Below are positions 52,814 through 61,046 of a stretch of DNA of 64,000 bases, piece after piece (position 1 is the first letter of the stretch; every line of letters starts with the position of its first letter). The notes beneath the pieces are model-generated. The model was not told where the DNA came from, did no database searches, and was given only the letters and a program-made list of their open reading frames with translations. Made by a program: the position numbers and the translations under genes. The stretch covers positions 124,001 through 188,000 of the forward strand of contig CAMVCB010000006.1 of assembly GCA_947165895.1 (NCBI GenBank), in the 5' to 3' direction. Origin of the DNA: an uncultured Treponema sp. (GTDB taxonomy: Bacteria; Spirochaetota; Spirochaetia; Treponematales; Treponemataceae).

Positions 52814-53308
52814 ATGATACCATTCCCATTTGAAGAACTGCAGAAGATTTTAGAGCTTAATGCAGATGAAATAGATACTGACCTGTTTATTTTTAATGCC
52901 ACACTTTCTTATGTTGAAAACTTACTTGGTTATCAGCTGGATGATAAGAACTACAATGAATTACAGACAGTCAAAGATTGCCAGGTATTCACTGACCATG
53001 AAAACATTTCTGAAATGATAAACATAATTGATATGACTACAAAAATCCGTGTTCCCAACTGTGTTATTGATGGACGACGAATTATATTTATTGATCCAAA
53101 GCTTGAAGGTCATGTTGTTTTTCTAAACTACAATGCAGGCTTTACTGCTACCACTCTACCAGTAGACTTAAAGGAAGGAATTGTAAAACTCTTTCTTTTG
53201 AAGAAAGCAGAGTTTATAAAACAAATCAACAATGAAGCAGAAAGTAGTTTTGAAATACCGGCTGATATTAAATCTGTAATCTTTATATATAGAAGGAAAT
53301 GTTTATGA
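52814..53308 (+). CDS. Head-tail connector (gp6-like)
   Basis: 164 residues. Helical N-terminus followed by a VVFLNYNAGFTATTLPVDLKEGIVKLFLLKK segment split over the typical connector region; order after the capsid gene fits the gp6-like family. It links portal and tail. Confidence 0.7.
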   Translation: MIPFPFEELQKILELNADEIDTDLFIFNATLSYVENLLGYQLDDKNYNELQTVKDCQVFTDHENISEMINIIDMTTKIRVPNCVIDGRRIIFIDPKLEGHVVFLNYNAGFTATTLPVDLKEGIVKLFLLKKAEFIKQINNEAESSFEIPADIKSVIFIYRRKCL

Positions 53309-53697
53309 AAAGTTTTGAACCTGTTTACAGAGAGCTGGAAGATCTATTTATCAAGAAGCTTCCTGAGTATATCCAAAAAATCAATATTGAGCATAATGAC
53401 GGAATTATTATAAAACCTTTTCAAAACACTAAACTTGATGAAGATTGTCTGCGGCAGCCTTGTTTAAAGTTTAAGATGGAAGAGTCTGAATATTTAGAGA
53501 AGGACAGAATTATTGAAAACACTGTTTTCATTGTAAGTTTTGAAATAAAACTAATGGAAAACGAAAAGAAGAAAATAACATTCTTATGGCGTTATGTAGA
53601 AGCAATTAATCGAATGCTTAAAGAAATTGAATCCGAAACAATTTTTAATATAAGTAAAATAAAAGATTTAAAAATATTTATTCGAATTATTATATAA
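53305..53697 (+). CDS. Phage tail-completion or head-closure protein
   Basis: 130 residues. The ATG at 53305 is favoured since AAGGAA lies about 6 nt upstream and the ATG at 53299 is too close. It overlaps the connector gene. Alpha/beta with no signature motif; its place after gp6-like suggests head closure or tail completion. The C-terminus ends in an unusual IFIRIII stretch, perhaps altered by the insertion that follows. Confidence 0.5.
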   Translation: MKSFEPVYRELEDLFIKKLPEYIQKINIEHNDGIIIKPFQNTKLDEDCLRQPCLKFKMEESEYLEKDRIIENTVFIVSFEIKLMENEKKKITFLWRYVEAINRMLKEIESETIFNISKIKDLKIFIRIII

Positions 53698-53737
53698 TCA
53701 TCTGAAAACTTTTTAGAAAATCTGGTATAGTAACGAC

Positions 53738-53821
53738 ATGGCAAATGACAAGCAGTTTAAGACAGTTGATGAACAAATACTGTTGCTTAAATCAAGTTGT
53801 TGGGTGCTTTTTTTTGTTTAA
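53738..53821 (+). pseudogene. Truncated Abi-like gene
   Basis: 27 residues beginning MANDKQFKTVDEQILLLKS, which matches the N-terminus of Abi_2/AbiF-type abortive infection proteins (the DEQIxLLKS signature). The reading frame then changes abruptly into unrelated residues and a stop at 53819. The break marks the left edge of the accessory island. Confidence 0.6.
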
Positions 53822-53857
53822 ATAAACAATACTTATAATAGAAAAAAACGAAAAATG

Positions 53858-53866
53858 TGCTATAAT
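53858..53866 (+). promoter_or_regulatory. Extended -10 promoter at the island start
   Basis: TGC-TATAAT; no good -35. It could drive the island genes. Confidence 0.4.
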
Positions 53867-53900
53867 GTTCTTATAATAACAATTATCAGAATCCTTGTAG

Positions 53901-54068
53901 ATGAAAGAATCATTTTTAACTATCGATAATGGTACTAAATAATTTGAATATGATGATAAAGGCAATGTTATCCATTTTGAAAACAGCGGCGGACATGAAG
54001 AATTTTATGAATATACCTTCTGGCCAGATGGAACTATAAAAACAAAAATTACGTATGAAAAAATATAA
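53901..54068 (+). pseudogene. YD-repeat protein remnant
   Basis: From the ATG at 53901 the frame has a stop after 13 codons, then continues as FEYDDKGNVIHFENSGG... to the stop at 54068. The FEYDDKGN and YTFWPDGTIK units are YD/RHS-like repeats. It is a decayed fragment; the next gene starts inside it. Confidence 0.6.
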
Positions 54069-54873
54069 AAACAAACCAGCCTTATTTTTTCTGATTACTC
54101 TTATACTCAATGCCTCGTATTCACTTTTCAATTTTATACGCTATTTTGAAAACAGGGAGGAAAATCTTTCGGTTTTTATTTTTCTTATCCTTCATTTAAT
54201 TCCGCTGATGGTCCTCATTATTGTTTCTCAAAAAATTCAGAAAATCGAAGATAAGAAAAAACTTTCGCTAATAGAAAAATACCTGATTTTATACCTTTCA
54301 CTTGATGTGTTTCTGGGGCTGGTAACTTACAATTTTTCGTTACCAAGATATATAACCTTTTTGTTTTATTCAAAAAACTGGTTGTACGATATAGTCTATA
54401 TAATTCGCTACCAGATGTATTATCTGGCAGCACATTTGATTCTGAATATTCTTTATTGGATTTCTTTCGCCTTCCTGCTTAAAGACATTTCAAACAGATG
54501 GAATCTTGTTCCAGAAACAGAAAAGGAAATTCCTGAAATCGAAAAAAAGAATAAAATAAGTCCATCATTTAAGATTTCAATTGTAAATATGATTGTCCTG
54601 GCTTTCCAGACAGTTCTGAACTTTTTTATTTATCATGGATATGAAGATATCAAAGGTGGAACCGGTGAGCACGCTCTAGGAATGGTTTTTGTTGCCTTTT
54701 TTCTTATAATAGCAAAATTTATTTTCTCTCTACCAACTCTCGTTTTGTCTATAATCGGAATTGTTAAAGGAAACCAGCAGAAAAACAAAGATATGAAACT
54801 TAATCAGAAAGGACTAACAATAAACATAGTCTGCCTTGTAATTTGTGAACTGCAGGTGTGGTTGTGGTGGTGA
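54055..54873 (+). CDS. Multi-pass membrane protein
   Basis: 272 residues with about seven membrane segments and a charged loop near 170-180 (ETEKEIPEIEKKNK). No family recognised. The first of the island genes; AT-rich as most of its neighbours. The start lies in the end of the YD-repeat remnant, so it may have been placed there by recombination. Confidence 0.6.
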   Translation: MKKYKNKPALFFLITLILNASYSLFNFIRYFENREENLSVFIFLILHLIPLMVLIIVSQKIQKIEDKKKLSLIEKYLILYLSLDVFLGLVTYNFSLPRYITFLFYSKNWLYDIVYIIRYQMYYLAAHLILNILYWISFAFLLKDISNRWNLVPETEKEIPEIEKKNKISPSFKISIVNMIVLAFQTVLNFFIYHGYEDIKGGTGEHALGMVFVAFFLIIAKFIFSLPTLVLSIIGIVKGNQQKNKDMKLNQKGLTINIVCLVICELQVWLWW

Positions 54874-54895
54874 GATTAAAATCTGAAAGTAAATG

Positions 54896-54991
54896 ATGGA
54901 AAAAGACAGCAAAAATACTTTAAGCAAAATAGTCTCAGTTTTATTGATCTTTGAAATTTTCCTGATGTGGCCCTTTTTTTTCATACTATAG
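54896..54991 (+). pseudogene. Truncated copy of the small membrane-protein gene at 58393
   Basis: 31 codons, then a stop. It is about 90% identical over 104 nt to the intact gene at 58393-58500. The poly-T run is one base shorter (8 instead of 9), which shifts the frame to a TAG. Similarity ends after CAGCGAT. Confidence 0.8.
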
Positions 54992-55050
54992 TCAGCGATC
55001 ATCTTGATTATAATGATAAATACTCAAAGACAAATTTTCGAGGATAGATA

Positions 55051-56301
55051 ATGAAAAATATACAAAAAATTATTTTATTGATAATACTCGCTTTTTATAA
55101 TTTTGGATTATTTGCAAATACCAAAAGTAAATCTGTTGATGAGGTGATTAATGAAAAAGAAAAATTTGAAAATGTAATATTTGATTATTCATTTGATTAT
55201 ATTGCAAAAAGAAATACCGAATCAAAATATTTTCGCGATTTGAATTATTTATCTAGGGTTCCAATAAAAGTAAATGAAACCGTACATGTAAAAAATAGAA
55301 ATTATCTAGGTATAGCTAATATTTTAGATTTTAGAAGTTACGCTTTTGAAGCTTATAAAGATGAACAAAAGTTAATTTGGGATATTAAAGATTTTGCTCT
55401 AGCAGGAAAAGATTGGTTACCTAATAATATTTCGAATAATAAATGGTGCATGAAATATCATTTTGATGTATTGAAATCCGAAGAAAGAGAGACGCTAAGG
55501 GAATATGAGAATTGGATAAATTATTATGATGATGAAAAATTACAAAATTATGTTTTAAGCAAACAAAAATCTTCTTCTACTAAAACTTGGAATGAATTAT
55601 GTACGGCTATAGGAAATCCTGAAATATTAATAACAGACTGTTGCGTTATAATCAGAGGATTCTTTTACTACTATTGTTCTTACGGATTTATTACTGATAA
55701 AAATGGCAATAAGTTAAAAGTAAAATGGATCAGAGGTAATTTTGAAAATTGTTTTATTGATGAATTTGAAACTATAAAAGATGGTCATGAATCTATAATT
55801 GAATATTATCTTGATGGAGATTATTTATCAATTTACATTGATGGAAATAAAATAGAACTTGCAAAAAAATGTGATGATTTTGATAGACAATGGAAATCCT
55901 TGATAGAAACAAATTCTTGTGACCTGTCAAACATCACCTGGCCACACCATGCCGACGAAACAAGCGAGTACGAAGACACAATCCGTTATCCCGATCCGCT
56001 TGTAATCGAAGAGCCGGAGCAAATCGAAATTGAAGAATACGATAATTCTTCTGAACTTGCAGACTCTTCCTCTGCTCCAGCCGAAAACCTCGACCGCCCG
56101 CCATTCCCGGACAAAAAAGATCCTGATTATTGGAAAATACTGGAAAAATACTATCCGGACGAGTACCCGAAACTCAGGTTTGAATATCTCCAGAAGCGAA
56201 CAAAAATCATAAATACTGTTGTAATCCCGTGCGCAATTGTGCTTGGAATCATCCTGCTTGTTGTGCTGGTCTTAGTTATTCGAAAAAAGCGCGCAAAGTA
56301 A
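55051..56301 (+). CDS. Exported protein with C-terminal membrane anchor, mosaic gene
   Basis: 416 residues: signal peptide (about 1-22), an alpha/beta region of about 270 residues, a Pro/Glu-rich linker (about 300-355) and a C-terminal membrane segment (about 388-411) with a KKRAK tail. Nucleotides before about 55915 are strongly AT-rich and those after it clearly richer in GC, with no break in the reading frame. No family recognised. It may be a surface or immunity-type protein. Confidence 0.6.
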   Translation: MKNIQKIILLIILAFYNFGLFANTKSKSVDEVINEKEKFENVIFDYSFDYIAKRNTESKYFRDLNYLSRVPIKVNETVHVKNRNYLGIANILDFRSYAFEAYKDEQKLIWDIKDFALAGKDWLPNNISNNKWCMKYHFDVLKSEERETLREYENWINYYDDEKLQNYVLSKQKSSSTKTWNELCTAIGNPEILITDCCVIIRGFFYYYCSYGFITDKNGNKLKVKWIRGNFENCFIDEFETIKDGHESIIEYYLDGDYLSIYIDGNKIELAKKCDDFDRQWKSLIETNSCDLSNITWPHHADETSEYEDTIRYPDPLVIEEPEQIEIEEYDNSSELADSSSAPAENLDRPPFPDKKDPDYWKILEKYYPDEYPKLRFEYLQKRTKIINTVVIPCAIVLGIILLVVLVLVIRKKRAK

Positions 56302-56332
56302 GTTCAGGCTTCCGAAATAAGTGGAGGATATT

Positions 56333-56782
56333 ATGGAAATATTTAAGTTGAATAAAAAAAATAAGTGTGTATTTGCTATAAAATTAGCAGAAAGAGCTTC
56401 TCGCTATATTGTAGATACTGAAAAGTTAACTTTGATTAATAATGCAATAGAAATAGCATTAACATTTGTACAAACAGAAAAAGGAAATGGCGAAGTTTTG
56501 TATAATTTTTTGGATAATGAGAATAATGGATTTACCATTTTTCAAGAAATGGAGATTGATGAAAAAATAAGGGGTGCTTGGGATTGCATAATAGATGCCA
56601 TTGCTTATATAACAAAAGAAATATATCTAGTTAATGGAGAAAAATATTTTCCAGAACCTATTGAAATGGTTGATGATACAATTTTCATACATATGATAAA
56701 TGCTTTAAAATTATGTAGTTCTGAGGAAGTAGAATTTTTAGAAAATTTATATAAAGATTGTTTCAATAACCAAAAAGCATAA
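56333..56782 (+). CDS. Helical protein, possible toxin-immunity protein (Imm6-like)
   Basis: 149 residues, all helical; ATG at 56333 with GGAGG 6 nt upstream. The AWDCIIDAIAYITKE segment and the PEPIEMVDD part are reminiscent of Imm6-type immunity proteins. The assignment is tentative. Its neighbours are other immunity-like genes. Confidence 0.4.
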   Translation: MEIFKLNKKNKCVFAIKLAERASRYIVDTEKLTLINNAIEIALTFVQTEKGNGEVLYNFLDNENNGFTIFQEMEIDEKIRGAWDCIIDAIAYITKEIYLVNGEKYFPEPIEMVDDTIFIHMINALKLCSSEEVEFLENLYKDCFNNQKA

Positions 56783-56783
56783 A

Positions 56784-56850
56784 GGTTCGGAGCCGACAGC
56801 GGGTCAAGCTCGCTGCGGTACAACCAGTTGATATGTGGACGCCCGCACTG
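56784..56850 (+). repeat. Cassette-junction-like hairpins
   Basis: GGTTCGGAGCCGACAGCG pairs loosely with CGCTGCGGTACAACC around GGTCAAGC, followed by GGACGCCC..GGGGCGC. The same loop and the same following hairpin occur at 57700-57760, next to a better attC-like site. Confidence 0.4.
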
Positions 56851-56895
56851 GGGCGCTTTTGTAAGAAAAAAAATTTAAAAATGAGGTTTGCTATA

Positions 56896-57450
56896 ATGTT
56901 AATTGCAAAATATGGAAAAGGAAAAGAAAAACTTGTACAAATGTTTGAAGATAAATATGGAGTAAAGTTTGATTCAGAATACCGCAATTTTTTAATAAAA
57001 TATAATGGTGGTGAAACACCAAAAACTACATTTAAAAAAGGAAAAAGACAGGAAGATGTGAGATATTTGTTTGGCTTAAAGACAGAGGAATCCATAGAAA
57101 AGCGATTAGAATATTTTGACCATAAAGAAAAAGGCTGCATTCCTATTGGAGAAGATGTTTTTGGTAATTATTTCACGATAGGAATTACAGATGAAAATTC
57201 TGGACTTATTTATTTCTGCGATCATGAAAGAGGATATCGAAAAACAGAAATCGCAAAATCATTCAACGATTTTATAAGTAAATGTAAAAGCAAGGAAATT
57301 AATGAAAGGGCAAAAAGAACTGTTGAAGAAAGAGAACAGGAAATGATTAAAAATGGATTTGCCGATTTGATAAATGAGCATTTAAAATCTACATGGCAGC
57401 AAGAATATGAAAAATATAAAGACATGGTGCAGGAAGAAGTTATTTTGTAA
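56896..57450 (+). CDS. SMI1/KNR4 family immunity-type protein
   Basis: About 185 residues counted from the ATG at 56896; the 56833 frame is longer but its ATG lies in the repeat hairpin. FDSEYRNFLIKYNGGETP and CIPIGEDVFGNYFTIGI are the SMI1/KNR4 hallmarks, common among immunity proteins of polymorphic toxins. The C-terminal 60 residues form a charged helix. No toxin gene precedes it. Confidence 0.75.
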   Translation: MLIAKYGKGKEKLVQMFEDKYGVKFDSEYRNFLIKYNGGETPKTTFKKGKRQEDVRYLFGLKTEESIEKRLEYFDHKEKGCIPIGEDVFGNYFTIGITDENSGLIYFCDHERGYRKTEIAKSFNDFISKCKSKEINERAKRTVEEREQEMIKNGFADLINEHLKSTWQQEYEKYKDMVQEEVIL

Positions 57451-57497
57451 TTATTTTTCATTCTTTTTATATAATGTTTTTTAATAAGGAATATTTT

Positions 57498-57521
57498 ATA
57501 ATCGGGACAAGCCCGATTATA
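57498..57521. other. Perfect hairpin
   Basis: TATAATCGGG pairs with CCCGATTATA around ACAAG. The 57451-57673 gap also has GCGAC/GTCGC and GAAGCA/TGCTTC hairpins; no gene is seen there. Confidence 0.6.
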
Positions 57522-57673
57522 AAATGAATTAGACTTTAGGGTGGTGACGAGGAAGCGGTTGTACGCGACTTTCGTCGCTTGGAATTTGAGAAACAGAAGC
57601 ATTGCTTCTAAAAAGTACAAATTTTAGTTTCAAAAATATGGGAAAGAATGTAAAATCTGTCTGAAATATTACA

Positions 57674-57737
57674 GCCTAACAATAGCTTCAAAGCGGATTT
57701 TGCGGTCAAGCCACAAAACCGTTTAAAATTGTTACAC
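57674..57737 (+). repeat. attC-like integron recombination site
   Basis: 64 nt bounded by GCCTAAC (fits RYYYAAC) and GTTACAC (one mismatch to GTTRRRY), extended symmetrically by AAT/ATT. The interior folds as AAGCGGATTTTG against CAAAACCGTTT with TCAAG at the tip. A hairpin ACACCCC/GGGGTG and an AGGAG site follow at once, then the next gene. This is the layout of a cassette boundary. Confidence 0.5.
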
Positions 57738-57770
57738 GGACACCCCAATGGGGTGCTTTAGGAGAAAAAG

Positions 57771-58382
57771 ATGAAATTTAAAAAAAGTTTTATTATTTGT
57801 CTTACCTCGGTTTTGTTCTTGATGTCTTGCGCAACAAACAAAAATATTCCTACTTCAAAAGAAAAACTTTCTATTTACGATTATGCTTTAACTGGCGCTG
57901 AAAAATCTTATAAAGATTATGAGAACAAAAAAGGATATTCCATAACAGAACCTGTTGCGCCAGGCAGTATTGGAAGAAAACCAAAAGAAGGTGAAAAAGC
58001 TCAATATAGTGTTCTGTTTGATGATAGTAAGAGCATGATTCAATATTTGGAAGATAGTGGTATTATTTCAATCCAAAAAATAGTTATTACAAAACACGAT
58101 GACGGTTTATATTTATCAAAATATATAGGTAAAACAAAGACTGAATTTTTAAATGATTTTCCTTTGGATTTAGATAAATATGATAAAGAATATAGTTTTG
58201 GTGGCCTTCGATATGATTCCGAGAAAGACGGAAAATTTATTTTCCAAATAACAGTTGAAAATAAAGTACTTACTCATATAGTTATCATTGCAAGAAACGA
58301 AGAGGAAATACAGAGATATAAAGATTTGAATGATGCTATGAGTAAGGATAATAATTATTTAGATTATATTGAGAAAAAGTAA
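57771..58382 (+). CDS. Lipoprotein of unknown function
   Basis: 203 residues. Lipoprotein signal peptide with lipobox LMSC (Cys at about 21). The mature protein is alpha/beta and Lys-rich. No family recognised. It lies directly behind the attC-like site with AGGAG 8 nt before the ATG, so it looks like a gene-cassette cargo. Confidence 0.65.
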   Translation: MKFKKSFIICLTSVLFLMSCATNKNIPTSKEKLSIYDYALTGAEKSYKDYENKKGYSITEPVAPGSIGRKPKEGEKAQYSVLFDDSKSMIQYLEDSGIISIQKIVITKHDDGLYLSKYIGKTKTEFLNDFPLDLDKYDKEYSFGGLRYDSEKDGKFIFQITVENKVLTHIVIIARNEEEIQRYKDLNDAMSKDNNYLDYIEKK

Positions 58383-58392
58383 AAAATAACTG

Positions 58393-58749
58393 ATGGAAAA
58401 AGATTGTAAAATAAATATTTTAAGCAAAATAGTCTCAGTTTTATTGATCTTTGAAATTTTCCTGATGTGGTCCTTTTTTTTTCATACTATATTCAGCGAT
58501 ATTCTGGGGGGAATTGATGATGTTGAGGGCCTTTTACTTATAATACTTTTGATTCCTTATTTTATTGTTTATACAATACATGAATACTTCATTCCAGAAA
58601 TACTATTTGTTTTATGTTTTTTCGCTGGTTTAGTTGTACTTATTCAAAAAATTAGGAATAAAGAAAAATATAGAAACTTCTTAATTCTCTTTATTGTATT
58701 TCTCATAATATGTATACTTGGATTTTTTTCATACTTTGAAGAATTGTAA
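58393..58749 (+). CDS. Small membrane protein
   Basis: 118 residues with three to four membrane segments. It is the intact copy of the repeat whose broken version is at 54896. A frame-keeping run of nine T lies about 75 nt into the gene and is prone to slippage. No family recognised. Confidence 0.55.
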   Translation: MEKDCKINILSKIVSVLLIFEIFLMWSFFFHTIFSDILGGIDDVEGLLLIILLIPYFIVYTIHEYFIPEILFVLCFFAGLVVLIQKIRNKEKYRNFLILFIVFLIICILGFFSYFEEL

Positions 58750-58776
58750 ATTATAAAATGAAAAAATCACATTTAC

Positions 58777-59627
58777 TTATTGCACCAGTTATACATCAGC
58801 AAGAAAACGGGCAAGCCTATTGCGAATACTTCCGCCACAATCTATGTGATTTTTGAAGACGAAGAGAGAAAGAACGAGGAAGCTGTCATCGAAACACAAA
58901 CCGACAGCGAGGGCTATCTTTGGGTGGAAAATATTCCCGACGGCGTTGAGCTTTATACTATGTTCGATTAAAGTATGAAGATATGGAAAATGGAGAAAAA
59001 TACAATGAAGATTATGTATATTCTGACGGCACTTTTGACAATTTCGCTGTGCGGGTGCGCCACAATGACGGGAACGGGGAAAAACGGGGAAAAACTTTTG
59101 TGGAAAAACGGGTTTCGTCAAACTGACAGGGCGGTGCTGAACAAGGACATCACGATTTTTGCACGTCTTCCGAACGTGGCGGACGGAACGAAAGTGAAAA
59201 TCACGATTAGCGAAGTGACGACAAAAAAGGAAACTCCCCTTGTGTACGAGCTTGAAAGCGTGGTAAAACACGGCAAAGTCAAAGCTCTGTGGCACGTGAA
59301 ATACGATATGGATGATGAAACTGATTTGGGATTCGGCGAAAACTATGAGCAACCCTCTTACGTTTTTTGTGTGAGTTACGAGGATAAGACAAGCGGGGTT
59401 TCAACGCCTGTGCGTTTGTTTTGCGATTTGTATATGAAGCTGGATTTTCCCGGACGTGTGCTGACGGATTATCCGTATTGTCTGCGCCTTGCCGACGGAA
59501 GCACACGACAGGGAAAGACAAACAAAGATGGGCTTATCATAGAAAAAGAAATCCCCGTCGGTGCGGTGCGTCGTCTGTTTTAATCTTTTTTCTAACTTTA
59601 AGCCAAACCTATCTCTGTTTTATGATT
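58777..59627 (+). pseudogene. Frameshifted secreted-effector-like gene
   Basis: Three open segments in different frames join into one protein: ISKKTGKPIANTSATIYVI at about 58790-58955, continuing in another frame as YEDMENGEKYNEDYVYSDG to about 59075, then a third frame through LLWKNGFRQTDRAV and CLRLADGSTRQGKTNKDG to the stop at 59583. A last shift would extend it to about 59627. The LADGSTRQGKTNKDG unit resembles domains attached to T6SS or polymorphic effectors. It is GC-richer than the surroundings. At least two indels make it non-functional. Confidence 0.6.
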
Positions 59628-59735
59628 GAGTTGGATTCAGAGTCTCTTGAGGTTCAAATAAGAGATTCTATTAAAAATATTGAACCAAAAGACTATGCAA
59701 CGACATACTTGAATGTTAAATTAACAACAGAGTGA
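59622..59735 (+). pseudogene. Short C-terminal fragment, possibly of a toxin
   Basis: 37 residues from the ATG at 59622, ending 13 nt before the GAD-like immunity gene. Its position immediately ahead of an immunity gene suggests the tail of a lost cognate toxin. No ribosome site; no family recognised. Confidence 0.35.
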
Positions 59736-59748
59736 GGATATTAAACAA

Positions 59749-60291
59749 ATGGAATTTGAAGCATTAAAAGATTTTGAGTTGTACTCAAAAGTCCCAGAAG
59801 AAATTATTGCGAAGTATGAAGGAAAGATTCCTGAGCAGTTAATCGAAATTTGGAAAAACTATGGTTACGGTACATTTTTAAAAGGCTTTTTGCGAATAAT
59901 AAATCCTGATGATTATATAGATTTCACCCAAAAAAGTTATTTTGAAAAAAAATCTATTCCACTTTTAACAACTGCATTCGGAGATATAATTGTATGGGAA
60001 GATAATGCTTATTTTTTTATTATACAATATAGATATAATAATTTTTCAAGTTTAGCTCGTGGCTTTAAGGTTTTCGAGAAACTTCTTGGTGAGACAGACT
60101 ATTTTTTTAGAAAAGCAAAAGCAAAAAATTTCAAAGAAGCCTTACAGTTATTGGGAGCTCCTGCTTATGACGAATGTTTCGGTTATGTTCCGCTTTTATC
60201 TCTGGGCGGCTCGGAAAAGCCTGAGAACCTGCAGAAAGTTAAGCTCAGAGAGCATTTGGAGATAATGTTCCAAATACAGGGCGGAATTTAG
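59749..60291 (+). CDS. GAD-like/DUF1851 immunity protein
   Basis: 180 residues. PEQLIEIWKNYGYGTFLKGFLRIINPDDY is split between the GAD-like start and core, and the C-terminal LGAPAYDECFGYVPLLSLGG is the DUF1851 (T6SS Tdi1 C-terminal-like) signature. These families neutralise polymorphic toxins. AGGATA precedes the ATG. The next toxin module's boundary repeat begins 36 nt after its stop. Confidence 0.8.
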   Translation: MEFEALKDFELYSKVPEEIIAKYEGKIPEQLIEIWKNYGYGTFLKGFLRIINPDDYIDFTQKSYFEKKSIPLLTTAFGDIIVWEDNAYFFIIQYRYNNFSSLARGFKVFEKLLGETDYFFRKAKAKNFKEALQLLGAPAYDECFGYVPLLSLGGSEKPENLQKVKLREHLEIMFQIQGGI

Positions 60292-60327
60292 AAGTAGCCA
60301 AACAGCAATAAGAATCCTCAATGTAAG

Positions 60328-60359
60328 CCCCCGCGCAAAGGATACGGAGGCCGCGAAGC
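60328..60359 (+). repeat. Toxin-module boundary repeat, copy 1
   Basis: 32 nt repeated with one mismatch at 61439-61470. Read in the toxin frame it encodes PRAKDTEAAK. It marks where the variable toxin C-terminus begins. Confidence 0.8.
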
Positions 60360-60373
60360 TGACGGCGGAGGCG

Positions 60374-61036
60374 ATGGTCAAGGTCGGGGTCAATGCCGTC
60401 TGGCTCATTGTCTCTTTAATCCAGCTTGGGCAAGCCGTTTACAAGGGAGTCAAGCTTTCCTACAAAAACAAGCAGCTTAAGGTCGGGAAGAAGACTCAGG
60501 TTGTGGAAGGAGTCCAAAAGCCTCCTGTGAAATTTAACGAGACTAACTGCCATGACCATTTAATTTATGGAGAGCATATAAAAAATAAAGTTCCTCTCAA
60601 AAGTAAAGATGGAGTAAAAGGAGCTCATAATGAGAAATATTTCTATCAATCAATCGAAGATAGATTCATTCCCATTTATAAAAAAGAGGGGCTGACTTTT
60701 AACATTAATGATTGTATTGAAAAAGCTGTGCCGCATCCGTCTTTCAAAGGGATAAAAGAGATTTATTATAAGTTGCCAGCTTTAAAAAATGGTGCATTCT
60801 TGGATCGAGGAAATTATGTAAAAGTGAAAATGCCAAAAACGGTCTATGATTCTGCTATCATTTCAGACAACCAAATGTTACAATGGGGAAAAGAGGCTAT
60901 GCAGAATGGTATAAAGAATGGATCTGTTGTGGGGATAAAAGTATTTGGAGAAAGCTCAAACGGGTTAAAATTTACAGGTTATTTAGATAAGGAAGGAAGA
61001 ATTAACAACTTTCATCCAGTTATTCAATTTCACTAA
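60374..61036 (+). CDS. Orphan polymorphic-toxin C-terminal module (possible EndoU/RNase type)
   Basis: 220 residues from the ATG, with the frame open further upstream through the boundary repeat. First, a hydrophobic pre-toxin segment (VNAVWLIVSLIQLGQAVY), then a variable domain with HLIYGEHIKNK, GVKGAHNEKYFYQ and GRINNFHPVIQFH. The GAHN region and overall layout suggest a CDI/EndoU-like ribonuclease toxin, but catalytic residues cannot be assigned with certainty. It lacks any delivery domain, as in displaced CDI-type modules. The candidate immunity gene starts 10 nt downstream. Confidence 0.6.
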   Translation: MVKVGVNAVWLIVSLIQLGQAVYKGVKLSYKNKQLKVGKKTQVVEGVQKPPVKFNETNCHDHLIYGEHIKNKVPLKSKDGVKGAHNEKYFYQSIEDRFIPIYKKEGLTFNINDCIEKAVPHPSFKGIKEIYYKLPALKNGAFLDRGNYVKVKMPKTVYDSAIISDNQMLQWGKEAMQNGIKNGSVVGIKVFGESSNGLKFTGYLDKEGRINNFHPVIQFH

Positions 61037-61046
61037 GGAGGATTAA

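Noticed and set aside
58975..59060. Lipoprotein signal (LCGC) at the start of the 59-kb frame
   Set aside because: The same bases read in another frame continue the protein sequence of the upstream segment, so the apparent signal peptide comes from a frameshift.
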